DNA of 64,000 bases, taken from assembly GCA_963772065.1 (NCBI GenBank), contig CAVYVZ010000010.1:806001-870000 (forward strand), given 5' to 3'. Shown here piece after piece: positions 9,490 through 20,710 of the stretch. The notes below the pieces were generated by a model. That model did not search any database and was not told the origin of the DNA. It saw only the letters and a program-made list of their open reading frames with translations. Numbering within the stretch: the first letter of the stretch is position 1; the number at the start of each line of letters is the position of its first letter. The stretch comes from CAVYVZ01 sp963772065 (GTDB lineage Bacteria; Acidobacteriota; Vicinamibacteria; Vicinamibacterales; UBA2999). Made by a program: the position numbers and the translations under genes.

Positions 9490-10290
9490 TCAGCGCCGGC
9501 CGGCGGTCGGAACCTGTGACACGACGAACGAAGAAATCGTCGGGTTGCGGATGCTGATGTAGAAGTTCGTTCCCGTGTTGCACGCCGTGTCGGACGTGGC
9601 GGATATCACGCCGCCGATGGTCCATGCGCCGTTCTCGAAGAGGAGAATGGGACCGCCGGAGTCGCCGGAGCAGACCGAGCTGACGTTGCTCGCAAAGATC
9701 GTCTCGATGAGCGAACCGTTCACGCCGGTGACGGTCGTTGCGCCGGCGCGGAGTGTCGAGGGCACGTTGTTGAGATCGCGGCCCCACCCGGCGATCACGG
9801 CGCCCTCTCCGACGCGCGCGTCACGACTCAGGAGCAGCGGGATTGATGGCCTGCCGAGATCCTGATCCATGAACACGACGCCCACGTCGTCTGGGGACGC
9901 GCCGGTGCCGCGGTATGCCGGGTGCGGGATGAAGCTGCGCGCGACGATCTCGTCTCCGCTGCCCAGCCACACCCGGACCACGGCCGTGTCGCCCGCGAGA
10001 CAATGTGCCGCGGTCAGGATCGCTCGCGGCGCGATCACCGTCCCGGAGCACGATCCCGACGCGAAGCCGCCGCGGTCCTTGGCGTTGAGCAACACGACGG
10101 AGGAGGTGGCGGGCGAGCATGGCGTTCCGTTCAGGATAGCGGTCTGGCCCGCGAGCGCGCCGCATGGCCCACTCGGAAGGCTGACGGTAGGCGTCGGGGC
10201 CGTCGGGGTCGCGGGCGGGTCGCCGCCGCAGCGCGCGGCGCCGACGGCAGCGATCATCGCCACAAGACAGACGTGCAGTATGCGAATCAC
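9490..10290 (-). CDS. Secreted trypsin-like serine protease (S1)
   Basis: 266 residues. Hydrophobic leader (MIRILHVCLVAMIAAVGAARC) followed by a Pro/Thr-rich linker. The leader resembles a lipoprotein signal, but Arg before the Cys makes the lipobox non-canonical. Catalytic triad: LTAAHC (His96), SPDDVGVVF (Asp134/135) and CSGDSGGP (Ser211). Cys pairs around SCSGT and AAHC fit the S1 disulfide. Start appears to be GTG at 10290 with no strong ribosome site. Probably a periplasmic or extracellular endopeptidase. Family knowledge: S1 proteases cleave after a residue set by the S1 pocket; specificity was not assigned here. Confidence 0.88.
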   Translation of the reverse strand: MIRILHVCLVAMIAAVGAARCGGDPPATPTAPTPTVSLPSGPCGALAGQTAILNGTPCSPATSSVVLLNAKDRGGFASGSCSGTVIAPRAILTAAHCLAGDTAVVRVWLGSGDEIVARSFIPHPAYRGTGASPDDVGVVFMDQDLGRPSIPLLLSRDARVGEGAVIAGWGRDLNNVPSTLRAGATTVTGVNGSLIETIFASNVSSVCSGDSGGPILLFENGAWTIGGVISATSDTACNTGTNFYISIRNPTISSFVVSQVPTAGRR

Positions 10291-10330
10291 GTTTCGAGAG
10301 GAGTAACCAGCTGGATCTTACCAGCGTGGG

Positions 10331-10378
10331 CGTAAGCCGTCAGGGCCCTAGGCCTTAAGCCTTGAGCCATAAGCCTAG
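10331..10378. repeat. Degenerate TAAGCC/CCTTAAGCC repeat cluster
   Basis: This spacer repeats variants of TAAGCC, including GCCTTAAGCCTTGAGCC and CATAAGCCTAG, and carries the palindrome GGGCCCTAGGCC. The run CCTTAAGCCTTGAGCC is close to the last units of the tandem array at 26668-26723, so both belong to one small repeat family. It lies between the 3' end of the phospholipase D-like gene and the start of the trypsin-like gene. Confidence 0.6.
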
Positions 10379-11746
10379 CTACCCGTTCGAACGCTCCAGA
10401 CCGGTCCGCTCTTCGCCAGGCCCGCGATGGTCTTGCTCACGACGCGCCAGTAATAGGTTCTGTTCCGCGACAGCCCGGAGACGGTGTAGGACTTGTAGTC
10501 CGTCGACGTCTTGCTGTAACCGAGGGCGACATTCGTAGCGATCCGCGGCGGCGTCGATGACGTGCCGAAGTAAATGTCGGTACTTCTGTCCCCACGGGCC
10601 CGCGTACCAACGGAGCGTGACCTGGGACGTGGAGGCCACCTGCACGCCGGAAGAAGGCGACTTGTTCCGCGGCGGGGTCGGCGGCAGCGGGGCGAACGGC
10701 TTCGTCTCGGTGCTGCTGTTCCAATGCCGCAGGAAGCGATCGCTCAACCACTGATAGATCCATTGCTTCGCCGTGAAGTAGTTGTGCTCGTGCTGCCCAG
10801 CCGTGTTGGTCCAGTTCTGCGTCCCGAAGATCGCCATCCGCTGACCGCGCAGCAGGGTGAGCTTTTCATGCGTCCAGCCGCGATGGTTTCGCTGGCGGAT
10901 TCGCACGCCCGCGACATACAGCCGATCCAGATCGTAGGCGCTCAGCGGACGGTTGGGGTCGCGGTACTGCCCCTGCTCGATGTAGATGCGCACGGGCACG
11001 CCTCGCTGGTGCGCCGCGATGATCGCGTCGGCGTGGCGGCGATCGCCAAAACGGAACATCACCACGTCAATCCCGGCCGTTTCCGCGTTGTAGCGCGCCA
11101 CCGAGCGCGCGCCGAAGTCCTGAAACGGAGGAAAGTTCAACCCGCTGTTCATCGGGTACACCGGGTACGAGCGGGTCAGCGGCCCCGAGACGTTCGCGTA
11201 GTTGACGAACCGGCTGCCGCTCACCCACGCATCGTCGAACCTCGTCTTGAAGCTGTTGACGATGCTCGGGTCATCGCTGAAGAAGATCGTCTCGTCGATG
11301 AAGTCGGCGAGCGGCTGCATGGGCACGAAGGCGTGCGGCGAGTAGTTGGCGCTGCCGAACTGCACCACGTTCTGCCCGGCGAACAGCATGAACTTCCAAT
11401 GCAGCCAGCTGCTCGCAATCTTGCGCATCGGGATGCCGCCGCCCTTGAGGAGGCCGATGATCGTCGCGTTGTACGGATAGCTCGCATTGGCTTTCGGGTC
11501 GATCAGCACGCGCACGCGGACCCCGCGCTTGCGCGCGTCGATGAGCGCGGTCGAGTACCGCGAGTCCTCCATGAACCAGAAGCTGACGTCGATGGCCTGC
11601 GTCTCGGCACGGATCAGATTCAGCAGCGGCGTGCGGCAATTCTGCTTCGACGAGTCGCAGAGCCATTCCGCAGCGTGCGCTTCGCGTTCCGCCACGATCG
11701 ATGTGGTGAGCAGAATGACGATGAGACCGAATGCTCGTCCTGTCAT
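10375..11746 (-). CDS. Secreted phospholipase D-like (HKD) protein with C-terminal Fn3-like domain
   Basis: About 456 residues. Signal peptide MTGRAFGLIVILLTTSIVA, then two PLD repeats: AIDVSFWFMEDSRYSTALIDARKRGVRV with HWKFMLFAGQNVVQFGSANYS, and GVPVRIYIEQ with HEKLTLLRGQRMAIFGTQNWT. The HxK residues and the following GS/GT-x-N are present, but the Asp four residues after Lys in classical HKD motifs is replaced (Ala or Arg), so catalysis may differ. Near 10590 the frame shifts; the next frame gives YDIYFGTSSTPPRIATN, YTVSGLSRNRTYYWRVVSK and a stop at 10375, which is a fibronectin-III-like domain. Start is taken at ATG 11746 because the signal peptide begins there. Likely exported hydrolase or nuclease; substrate unknown. 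Confidence 0.8.
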
Positions 11747-11883
11747 GGTTGTGTCGCGCTGGGTGCAGGGCATGTGCCACGCGCGACTCTGCGGGCAGCC
11801 GCGTCGGACAGCGCGGCTGTTTTCCCGGTGTGATGCGAATGGTGGGGAATTGTTGGTAACCGGGGTAATACTTTTGAGAACCG

Positions 11884-13197
11884 ATGCCGAGCAGAACCGA
11901 ACATGAAGTCGTGAGCGTCGACGGCCGCGACGTGGCGATCTCGAATCCGAGCAAGGTGCTCTTCCCAGACGCGGGTTACACGAAGCTCGACCTCGCGCGG
12001 TACTACATGTCGGTCGCCGCGGGCGCGCTGCGCGGCGCCGGCGAACGACCGAACGTGCTGGTGCGGTATCCGAACGGCATCACGGGCGAGTTCTTCTATC
12101 AGAAGCGCGCACCGCAGTCGCGCCCGCCCTGGATTGACGTCGTCACGCTGCGCTTTCCATCCGGCCGCACCGCCGAGGAGATCGTGCCCCGTGACGTGGC
12201 CGCTCTCATGTGGATGGCAAACCTGGCGTGCCTGGAACTGCACCCGCATCCGGTGCGCGCCGACGATCTCGATCACCCCGACGAGCTGCGGGTGGACCTC
12301 GATCCGGTGCCGGGCGTGTCGTGGGGCCAGGTGCTCGAGGTCGCGCGTGTCGTGCAGGCGACACTTCCCGATTTTGGCCTCGTGGGCTGGCCGAAAACAT
12401 CTGGGTCACGCGGCGTGCACATTTACGTGCGCATCGAGCGCAGGTGGACGTTCGACGAGGTGCGGCGCGCCGCGCTGGCGTTCGCGCGTGAGGTGGAACG
12501 GCGCGCGCCGGCGCTGGCGACGAGCAAGTGGTGGAAGGAAGAACGGCACGGCGTGTTCGTCGACTACAACCAGAACGCAAAGGACCGGACCATCGCCGGC
12601 GCCTATTCCGTACGCCCCAGAGCCGATGCCCGCGTGTCCGCGCCGCTCGACTGGAACGAGATCGACGCGTGCGAGCCTGGCGACTTCACGCTGGCCACGA
12701 TGCCGAAGCGGTTCGCCGAGGTGGGCGATCGACATGCGCGTATCGACCAGCATCCATGCTCGCTCGAGCAGTTGCTCGAGCTCTCCGCGCGCCAGGAACG
12801 CGACGGCCTCGGCGATGCGCCGTGGCCACCCCACTATCGCAAGCAGGCCGGCGAGCCGGCGCGCGTCCAGCCGTCGCGGCGGCGGCAGCCGAAGCATCCG
12901 CTCATCGAGATCGGGCGCGCGCAGCGCAAGGAGGATGCGCTCGCCGGCTTCGAACGCTGGCGGGCGCGGCACCCTGAGGCCGCCGCACACCTGGAGCCGG
13001 CCGACGTGCTGGTCGATTCGATGCGCGGCCGGTTTCATACCTGGACGCGCATCCGCGTGAACCTGCAGCACGTGCCGATCGAGCTGCGGCCCGCGCAGGA
13101 GGGGCTGGATCCGGATGACGCGCCGGATTACTCCGACTGGGTCACCGCGCAGGGCGAGCCGCGCCGAAGACCTTCTCGAGCTCGTAAGGGGTCGTGA
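11884..13197 (+). CDS. Second LigD-type polymerase (PrimPol) domain protein
   Basis: 437 residues, intact. Contains ISNPSKVLFPDAGYTKLDLARYY, LRVDLDPVPGVSW with the metal-binding Asp pair, KTSGSRGVHIYVRI, FVDYNQNAKDRTIAGAYSVRP and SAPLDWNEI, all matching the LigD polymerase family. A C-terminal extension of about 130 residues follows (PKHPLIEIGRAQRKEDALAGFERW), with a small domain also seen in stand-alone polymerase homologues. The 3' end overlaps the convergent ligase gene by 56 bp. Compared with the first copy at 7755 it has SGSRG for SGSKG and a longer tail, so it is a paralogue rather than a recent duplicate. Confidence 0.88.
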   Translation: MPSRTEHEVVSVDGRDVAISNPSKVLFPDAGYTKLDLARYYMSVAAGALRGAGERPNVLVRYPNGITGEFFYQKRAPQSRPPWIDVVTLRFPSGRTAEEIVPRDVAALMWMANLACLELHPHPVRADDLDHPDELRVDLDPVPGVSWGQVLEVARVVQATLPDFGLVGWPKTSGSRGVHIYVRIERRWTFDEVRRAALAFAREVERRAPALATSKWWKEERHGVFVDYNQNAKDRTIAGAYSVRPRADARVSAPLDWNEIDACEPGDFTLATMPKRFAEVGDRHARIDQHPCSLEQLLELSARQERDGLGDAPWPPHYRKQAGEPARVQPSRRRQPKHPLIEIGRAQRKEDALAGFERWRARHPEAAAHLEPADVLVDSMRGRFHTWTRIRVNLQHVPIELRPAQEGLDPDDAPDYSDWVTAQGEPRRRPSRARKGS

Positions 13198-14232
13198 CCT
13201 CGAGCTGATCGTAGCGGCAGTCGCTCGGCGGCTTGTCGGACCGCCAGCGCAGGAACGTGGCCGCGTGGCGAAACCGGTCTCCTTGCAGGTGGTCGGTACT
13301 TCACTTCGCAGACCCGCTCGATTCGCAGCGGCTCCCACGAGAGATCTTTCCCCGCGCTCCAGCGGCTCTGCCCGCCCGGCATGCGAGTCATCTCGTGAGC
13401 TTCGGCCGCCGCCCACTCGCGCCAGGGATGCGCCGCGAGCGCGTCGGTGCGAAGAGGCGCGAGCTCGTCGACCAGTTGCTGGCGGGCTGCCATCGTGAAG
13501 GAGGAGGTCACACCGACGTGGTGCAGCTTTCCGCGATCATCGTAGAGTCCCAGCAGCAGCGATCCGACCCGGTCTTTCCCGCTCTTGTGCCAGCGGAAGC
13601 CTGCCACGACACAGTCTGCGGTGCGCGCGTGCTTCACCTTGATCATCGCGCGCTTGCCTGGCTCGTAGATGCCGTCGGCCGGCTTCACGATCACGCCATC
13701 AAGGCCCGCTCCCTCGAACTGCTGCAGCCACTCTCTGGCGAGAGAGACGTCGCGGGTGATAGGCGTGAGGTGGATGGGCGGTTCCACGCCGGCCAGCAGC
13801 CGCTCGAGCGTGGCACGCCGCTGATGCTGCGGCGTCTCGCGGATGTCACGGCTGTCCGAGGCGAGCACGTCGAAAGCGACGAATGCCGCGGGCGTTTCCT
13901 TCGCCAGCTTCTGCACGCGCGACGCGGCGGGATGAAGCCGCAGCTGGAGCGCATCGAAGTCGAGCCCCTTGCGAGTCGCGATCACGATTTCGCCGTCGAT
14001 CACGCAGCCGGACAGGCAGCGCGCGAGCGAAAAGGTCATGTAGCTCTGGAAAGTAGCGATCGAGCGGACGCAGATCGCGGCTTTGAATGAACACGTCGGA
14101 CGCGCCGCGAAACACAATCGCGCGAAAGCCGTCCCATTTCGGTTCGTAGAGGAATGCGTCGCCGATCGGAAGCTCCTCCGACAGCTTGGCGAGCATGGGC
14201 TCAACGGGTGGCTCGATGGCAAAACCCGACAC
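13142..14232 (-). CDS. Second ATP-dependent DNA ligase (frameshifted)
   Basis: About 363 residues. The N-terminal frame gives MLAKLSEELPIGDAFLYEPKWDGFRAIVF, where Lys in EPKWDGFR is the adenylated residue. After a shift near 14050 the protein continues CVIDGEIVIATRKGLDFDALQLRL, FVAFDVLA, GLDGVIVKPADGIYEPGKRAMIKVKH, DCVVAGFRWHKSGKDRVGSLLLG and the OB domain. A second shift near 13290 leads to HAATFLRWRSDKPPSDCRYDQL and the end EKVFGAARPAR. This is the longer ligase type that acts alone rather than in a LigD fusion. It is convergent with, and overlaps, the second polymerase gene. A role in end joining is inferred only from that neighbour. Confidence 0.85.
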
Positions 14233-14240
14233 TCACTAAT

Positions 14241-14285
14241 CGTAGTCCGTAGTCCGTAGTCCGTGGGTCACCACGGACTACGGAC
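14241..14285. repeat. 7-bp tandem repeat (GTAGTCC) ending in a 15-bp hairpin
   Basis: Three copies of GTAGTCC run into an inverted repeat: left arm GTCCGTAGTCCGTGG (14252-14266), loop gtca, right arm CCACGGACTACGGAC (14271-14285), with perfect pairing. It lies between the subtilase 3' end and the ligase start, both leftward. It could terminate the subtilase transcript, but no T-run follows, and its tandem structure fits a repeat element better. Confidence 0.65.
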
Positions 14286-14295
14286 ACGACGCGAA

Positions 14296-16048
<1,753 letters not shown>

Positions 16049-16303
16049 GAGCTCTCCTTGTTGAAAGGCGCGCCAGCCTAACATGCACGACCGAGCGGAC
16101 GTGCACACGCGCCCCCGTATCGATGAGGTTCCTCATCAGAAGTCGTGCAGCGCGTTCTCCACTCTTGAACGCATCGCGTCCCGCAACCGAACAGGAAATC
16201 AACTGACCGAGTGCCACTCGAACGAAATTTCGTGAAAATCGGCGTTCCGATATGCTCGGGCTGCTGGCACACGCCTTGGTAAAAAGCGGGAAAGAGGATG
16301 GTC

Positions 16304-18754
16304 ATGCTGGAATCAATCGTTCAGGATCTCCGGCACGCCGCACGCTCGCTGCGACGTACACCGGCGTTCACGACCGCGGCGGTCATCACCCTCGCGCTCG
16401 GCATCGGAGCCAATACGGCGGTCTTCAGCGTCATGGACGCGGTCCTCCTGAGGACGGCGCCCGTCAGCGACCCCCACGGGCTCTACTTTCTGGCGCACGG
16501 GACCGGCGAAAACCCCGCCTTCAGCTCGAACTACCCGCTGCTCGAGCGATACCGCACCCTGCGCGACGTGTTCACGGGAGTCACCGCGTACATGACGCGG
16601 CCCTTCAAGATCACCACACCGTCGGGGAGCGAGCTCGTCGAGGGCCAGTTCGTCTCGGGCAACTATCACCGCGTGCTCGGCGTGCCGCTGATTCTCGGAC
16701 GTGGCTTCACGTCCGAATCCGACCGGCCCGGCGACGCGGGCGCGGTTGCCGTGATCAGCGAGAGCTACTGGAGGCGCCGGTTCGCCCGCGATCCGTCCAT
16801 CGTCGGGAAGACGGTCGTGGTCGACGGAAAGGCACTCGCGATCGCCGGCGTCACCGCCGCGGGCTTTCACGGGCTCAAGCCGGGAACGCAGTTCGACATC
16901 ACGCTCTCGCTCGCCGCGCTCGCTCAGGACGACGGCGACTTTCTCACGACGCGGGAAACATGGACCGGGCTGAACATGATTGGGCGCCTCAGACCCGGCC
17001 TCGGCGAAGCTGCCGCGCTCGGCCGTGTCGATGCCCTCTTCCAGCAATTCATGTCGGAGCCCGAACAGGCGTGGAATCGGCGCGGCGGGCGCCTGCCGGA
17101 TGCGTTCCGCCTGGCGCGGCTCGTGCCGGCCGCCAGAGGCGCGCCAGCCCTGCGCGTCCGCTACGACCGGCCTCTGCGGATTCTGATGGCGATGGTCGGC
17201 GTCCTCCTGCTCATCGCGTGCGCGAACGTGGCGAACCTGATGCTCGTCAGAGCGTCCGGCCGCATGAGAGAAGTGGCCATCAGGATGAGCGTGGGCGCCG
17301 GACGCATGCGTCTGATCCGTCAGGCACTCACGGAAAGTCTGTTGGTCGCGGCGTTCGGTGGCGCGGCCGGCCTTCTGATCTCGATGTGGGCGACGACCGT
17401 CATCGTCTCGCTCTTCGATGGCGGGCGGAATCCAATCGTCCTCGACGTCCAGCCAGACGGGCGGCTGCTTGGATTCACGATGCTCATATCGATTTTGACG
17501 GGAATCGTCTTCGGGCTGATGCCCGCGGTCCAAGCGACGCGCGCGAATGTCGCACCGCTGCTCAAGGAGAGTGCCGGCATCGCTCGCGGGCGCCTCGGCG
17601 CGGGAAAGGTCATCGTCGTCTGCCAGATCGCTCTCTGCGTCATGCTGCTCGCGGGCACGAGCCTGCTCGTGCGCAGCCTCATGAATCTGAAGGCCGTCGA
17701 CGCGGGGTTCGGGAAAGACAACGTGCTGCTCTTTTACCTCGACACGAGGGGAACTCGTGCAGAGGTTGTGGACCTGTATGCGGGCGTGCTCGAGCGTCTG
17801 AAGGCGATGCCCGGCGTCCGCGCCGCAGCTTTCACGACGATCAGCCCGCTCGGAACCGATTCGCAGGAACGCCCGATTGACATTCCAGGCGTTCCATCGA
17901 CGGCGGGTCCGCATCTCGCCTGGAGCAATCTCGTCACGCCCGACTACTTCTCGACGCTCGACATTGCCGTGCTGCGCGGCCGCGGCTTGACGCCGCAAGA
18001 CTCGGCGACTGCGCCGAAAGTGGCCGTCATCAACGAGACGATGGCGCGCGCGTACTTCGGAGGAACCGATGCCGTGGGGCGCACCTTCGCCTTCCGCGCC
18101 GTGCCCGACCAACCGTTCACCATCGTCGGCGTCGTGAGGGATACACGCCAGCAATCGCTTCGCAATGCGCCGCCGCGGATGGCCTACGTCCCGATACCGC
18201 AGGGCGACGAGCCGCCGTCGATGTTGACGGCGGCCATCCGGACGACGCAACGCCCGCGCTCGCTCGAGGCGCTCGTGCGCAACGCCGTGAGCAGTCAGAG
18301 CCCGGACCTGACGCTCAGCTATCTGCGAACGATGGAAGAGCAGATCGATGCCACGCTGGTGCCGGAGCATGTGCTGGCGACGCTCTCTTCCGGCTTCGGG
18401 CTGCTCGCGCTGCTGCTCGCGTGCGTGGGTCTCTACGGCGTGATCTCCTATGGAGTGGCCCGCCGCAGCCGCGAGATCGGGATTCGCATCGCGCTCGGCG
18501 CGCAACGCTCGATGGTGCTGTGGCAGACGATTCGCGAAACGCTGGGCGTGTGCGCAGCGGGCGTGGCGATCGGGCTCGCAGCCACCCTGGCCACCACGCG
18601 GGTCGTCTCGACATTTCTATTCGGCCTGTCGCCCCGGGATCCGCTGGCGCTCGTCAGCACAACAATCGTGCTGGTCCTCACGGCGCTGCTGGCCGGCTAC
18701 CTTCCAGCGCGCCGCGCGGCCACCACTGATCCCGTGACGCGCACTCAGAACTGA
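16304..18754 (+). CDS. ADOP-family orphan ABC permease (MacB/FtsX-like), intact
   Basis: 816 residues, no frameshift. ATG 16304 (MLESIVQDLRHAARSLRRTP) has the better ribosome-site spacing (AAAGAGG) than ATG 16298. The order is TM1 (AVITLALGIGANTAVFSVMDAVLL), MacB periplasmic core, three-helix FtsX block (LMAMVGVLLLIACANVANLMLVRASGR, LLVAAFGGAAGLLISMW), then a second TM helix, second periplasmic core and second FtsX block (LLALLLACVGLYGVISYGVARRSREIGIRIALGA). This double layout without an ATPase gene nearby is the hallmark of acidobacterial duplicated orphan permeases. The transported substrate is unknown. It is convergent with the hybrid kinase gene. Confidence 0.92.
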   Translation: MLESIVQDLRHAARSLRRTPAFTTAAVITLALGIGANTAVFSVMDAVLLRTAPVSDPHGLYFLAHGTGENPAFSSNYPLLERYRTLRDVFTGVTAYMTRPFKITTPSGSELVEGQFVSGNYHRVLGVPLILGRGFTSESDRPGDAGAVAVISESYWRRRFARDPSIVGKTVVVDGKALAIAGVTAAGFHGLKPGTQFDITLSLAALAQDDGDFLTTRETWTGLNMIGRLRPGLGEAAALGRVDALFQQFMSEPEQAWNRRGGRLPDAFRLARLVPAARGAPALRVRYDRPLRILMAMVGVLLLIACANVANLMLVRASGRMREVAIRMSVGAGRMRLIRQALTESLLVAAFGGAAGLLISMWATTVIVSLFDGGRNPIVLDVQPDGRLLGFTMLISILTGIVFGLMPAVQATRANVAPLLKESAGIARGRLGAGKVIVVCQIALCVMLLAGTSLLVRSLMNLKAVDAGFGKDNVLLFYLDTRGTRAEVVDLYAGVLERLKAMPGVRAAAFTTISPLGTDSQERPIDIPGVPSTAGPHLAWSNLVTPDYFSTLDIAVLRGRGLTPQDSATAPKVAVINETMARAYFGGTDAVGRTFAFRAVPDQPFTIVGVVRDTRQQSLRNAPPRMAYVPIPQGDEPPSMLTAAIRTTQRPRSLEALVRNAVSSQSPDLTLSYLRTMEEQIDATLVPEHVLATLSSGFGLLALLLACVGLYGVISYGVARRSREIGIRIALGAQRSMVLWQTIRETLGVCAAGVAIGLAATLATTRVVSTFLFGLSPRDPLALVSTTIVLVLTALLAGYLPARRAATTDPVTRTQN

Positions 18755-18791
18755 GTAAGGCAAAACCTTTTTCCTTTTTCCTTACTGAGTT
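18749..18791. terminator. Bidirectional hairpin terminator between convergent genes
   Basis: Arms AACTGAGTAAGG (18749-18760) and CCTTACTGAGTT (18780-18791) pair with one mismatched pair, enclosing a C/T-rich loop. The ADOP stop codon lies in the left arm and the kinase stop codon in the right arm, so one hairpin serves both converging transcripts. Confidence 0.6.
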
Positions 18792-20710
18792 GCGACCTGG
18801 CAGTCGAGGACCGTGCGGATCTTGGCCAGAATCTCGGATGGTGTGAAGGGCTTCTGAATCGACGCCTCGACGCCGCGTGCCGGTTCGTGTTCGGCGGTCC
18901 GGTCGTACCCCGACATGAACAGCACCTTCATCTGCGGCCACTGGCAGCGGATGGCTTCGACGAGCCTGAACCCGTTGGTGACCGGCAGGCCGACGTCGGT
19001 CAGAACGAGATCCACCGGACCGTGTTCGCGGAGAATGCCCAGCGCCTCGCTGGCGTCGGACGCGTCGAGCGTGCGGTACTTTCGTGACGCGAGCACCCGG
19101 ACCATCAGCTGGCGCACCGCGGCGTCATCGTCGACGACGAGAATGGTTTCGTGGCGTGCCAGGGCCTCCGGCGCCGCAGGTTTGGCCACGGGCGAGGCGA
19201 CAGGCGCGTGGGTGCGCGGCAAATACACCTTGACCGCGGTGCCCGCCTGCGGCGAGCTGTCGAGGGCGATGAAACCTGCCGCCTGCCGGATGATGCCGTA
19301 GCAGGTCGAAAGGCCGAGACCGGTACCCTTGCCGATGTCCTTCGTCGTGAAGAACGGCTCGAAGGCGCGCGCCTTGACACCCTCGGTCATGCCCTCCCCC
19401 GAGTCGCGCACCGTGAGGAGCACATACTCGCCGGGCTCGACGCCGTTGTGCGCCTGGTCACGCGCGTCGACGACGACATTCTCCGTCTCGATGCCGAGCA
19501 TGCCGCCGTCGGGCATCGCGTCCCGGGCGTTCACCACGAGGTTCATCAGCACCTGTTCGAACTGCGCCGGATCCGCGCACACCACCCACAGGTCAGACGC
19601 GAGGACCGTGCGGAGCTCGACGCTCTCGCCGATGAGCCGTCGCAGCATGTTCAGGAGATTCTCGATGAGCGCGTTGACCTCGAAGGGCCGCGGCTCCGTC
19701 GACTGCCGTCGCGAGAAGGCCAGCAGCTGCCGCGTCAAGGCGCTGGCGCGCTGCGCGGCCTGCATCATTTCGTTCAGGTCTGCGCGTCCCTGACCGTCGA
19801 GCGACGATCCGGATGCGAGGAGCTCGCCGTAGCCGATGATTGCGCTGAGCACATTGTTGAAGTCGTGCGCCACGCCGCCGGCCAGGCTGCCGATGCTCTC
19901 CATCTTCTGCGACTGCTGAACCTGGGCTTCGAACCGGCGCCGATCCGTCACGTCTCGGGCGATGTAGAGCACACCGGCCACCTCGGGGCGGTCGGCGAGA
20001 TTCGTCGCCGTGAGCTCGAGCAACCGCCATCCGCCGGTTCGATGGCGCACGCGGACATCCAACGAGCCGCTCGCACCGGGAGCCCCGAGCGTTTCACGCA
20101 CGAATCGATTCCAGACGGGCGCGTCGTCGGAGTGGGTGATGATGAGCGGGCTCGTGCCGACGAGATCCTGCGGCGCGTAGCCGAGCACGTGCATCACGGA
20201 CGGGCTGATGTAGCGCAGCGTGTGGTCCGGTTCCGCGACTGCGATCACGTCGCTGATGTTCTCGAGCAGCAGCCGATAGCGCTCGTCGCTGCGGCGCAGC
20301 GCTTCTTCCGCCATGCGCCGGCGCCACCGCTCGCCCGCGCGGTCGACGATCGGGAGGAGCTGGTCCGGCGCCACGGGCTTCACGAGGTAGTCGCAGCTGT
20401 GCTCGCGGAGTGCGCGCACCGCGGTGTCGAGCGACGCGTGCCCCGTGAGGACCACCGTTTCCGTGAGCTCACAGATGCGGCGGAGGTGCGAGATCACCTC
20501 CATGCCGTCCATGTCGGGCAGACGGAGGTCGACGAGCGCTACGGCTGGCGGGACGAGGCTCTGCGCGGCGAGGTCGACGCCCTCCCGTCCGCTCGCGGCC
20601 GTCATCGTGCTGTATCCGCGGCGGCGGAGGATGTCCGACAGCGTACGAAGAAGATGGCTGTCGTCCTCGACGAGCAGGACCGACACCCGCTCGTTAGTGG
20701 CTGACCGCAT
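18782..20710 (-). CDS. Hybrid histidine kinase: REC-PAS-HisKA-HATPase-REC
   Basis: 642 residues, soluble. N-terminal receiver (about 8-125) with EDD, VDLRLPDMDG (phospho-Asp), TGHAS and KPV; PAS domain about 145-265; HisKA with GGVAHDFNNVLSAIIGYGELL (phospho-His); HATPase_c with VVNARDAMPDGG, DSGEGM and GKGTGLGLSTCYGI; C-terminal receiver with VDDDAAVRQLM, LTDVGLP and KPF. No membrane segment. It is the last gene of a three-gene operon; its start overlaps the double-receiver gene by 17 bp. It probably passes phosphate between the operon members, with input through PAS or the N-terminal receiver. Confidence 0.92.
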   Translation of the reverse strand: MRSATNERVSVLLVEDDSHLLRTLSDILRRRGYSTMTAASGREGVDLAAQSLVPPAVALVDLRLPDMDGMEVISHLRRICELTETVVLTGHASLDTAVRALREHSCDYLVKPVAPDQLLPIVDRAGERWRRRMAEEALRRSDERYRLLLENISDVIAVAEPDHTLRYISPSVMHVLGYAPQDLVGTSPLIITHSDDAPVWNRFVRETLGAPGASGSLDVRVRHRTGGWRLLELTATNLADRPEVAGVLYIARDVTDRRRFEAQVQQSQKMESIGSLAGGVAHDFNNVLSAIIGYGELLASGSSLDGQGRADLNEMMQAAQRASALTRQLLAFSRRQSTEPRPFEVNALIENLLNMLRRLIGESVELRTVLASDLWVVCADPAQFEQVLMNLVVNARDAMPDGGMLGIETENVVVDARDQAHNGVEPGEYVLLTVRDSGEGMTEGVKARAFEPFFTTKDIGKGTGLGLSTCYGIIRQAAGFIALDSSPQAGTAVKVYLPRTHAPVASPVAKPAAPEALARHETILVVDDDAAVRQLMVRVLASRKYRTLDASDASEALGILREHGPVDLVLTDVGLPVTNGFRLVEAIRCQWPQMKVLFMSGYDRTAEHEPARGVEASIQKPFTPSEILAKIRTVLDCQVATQ

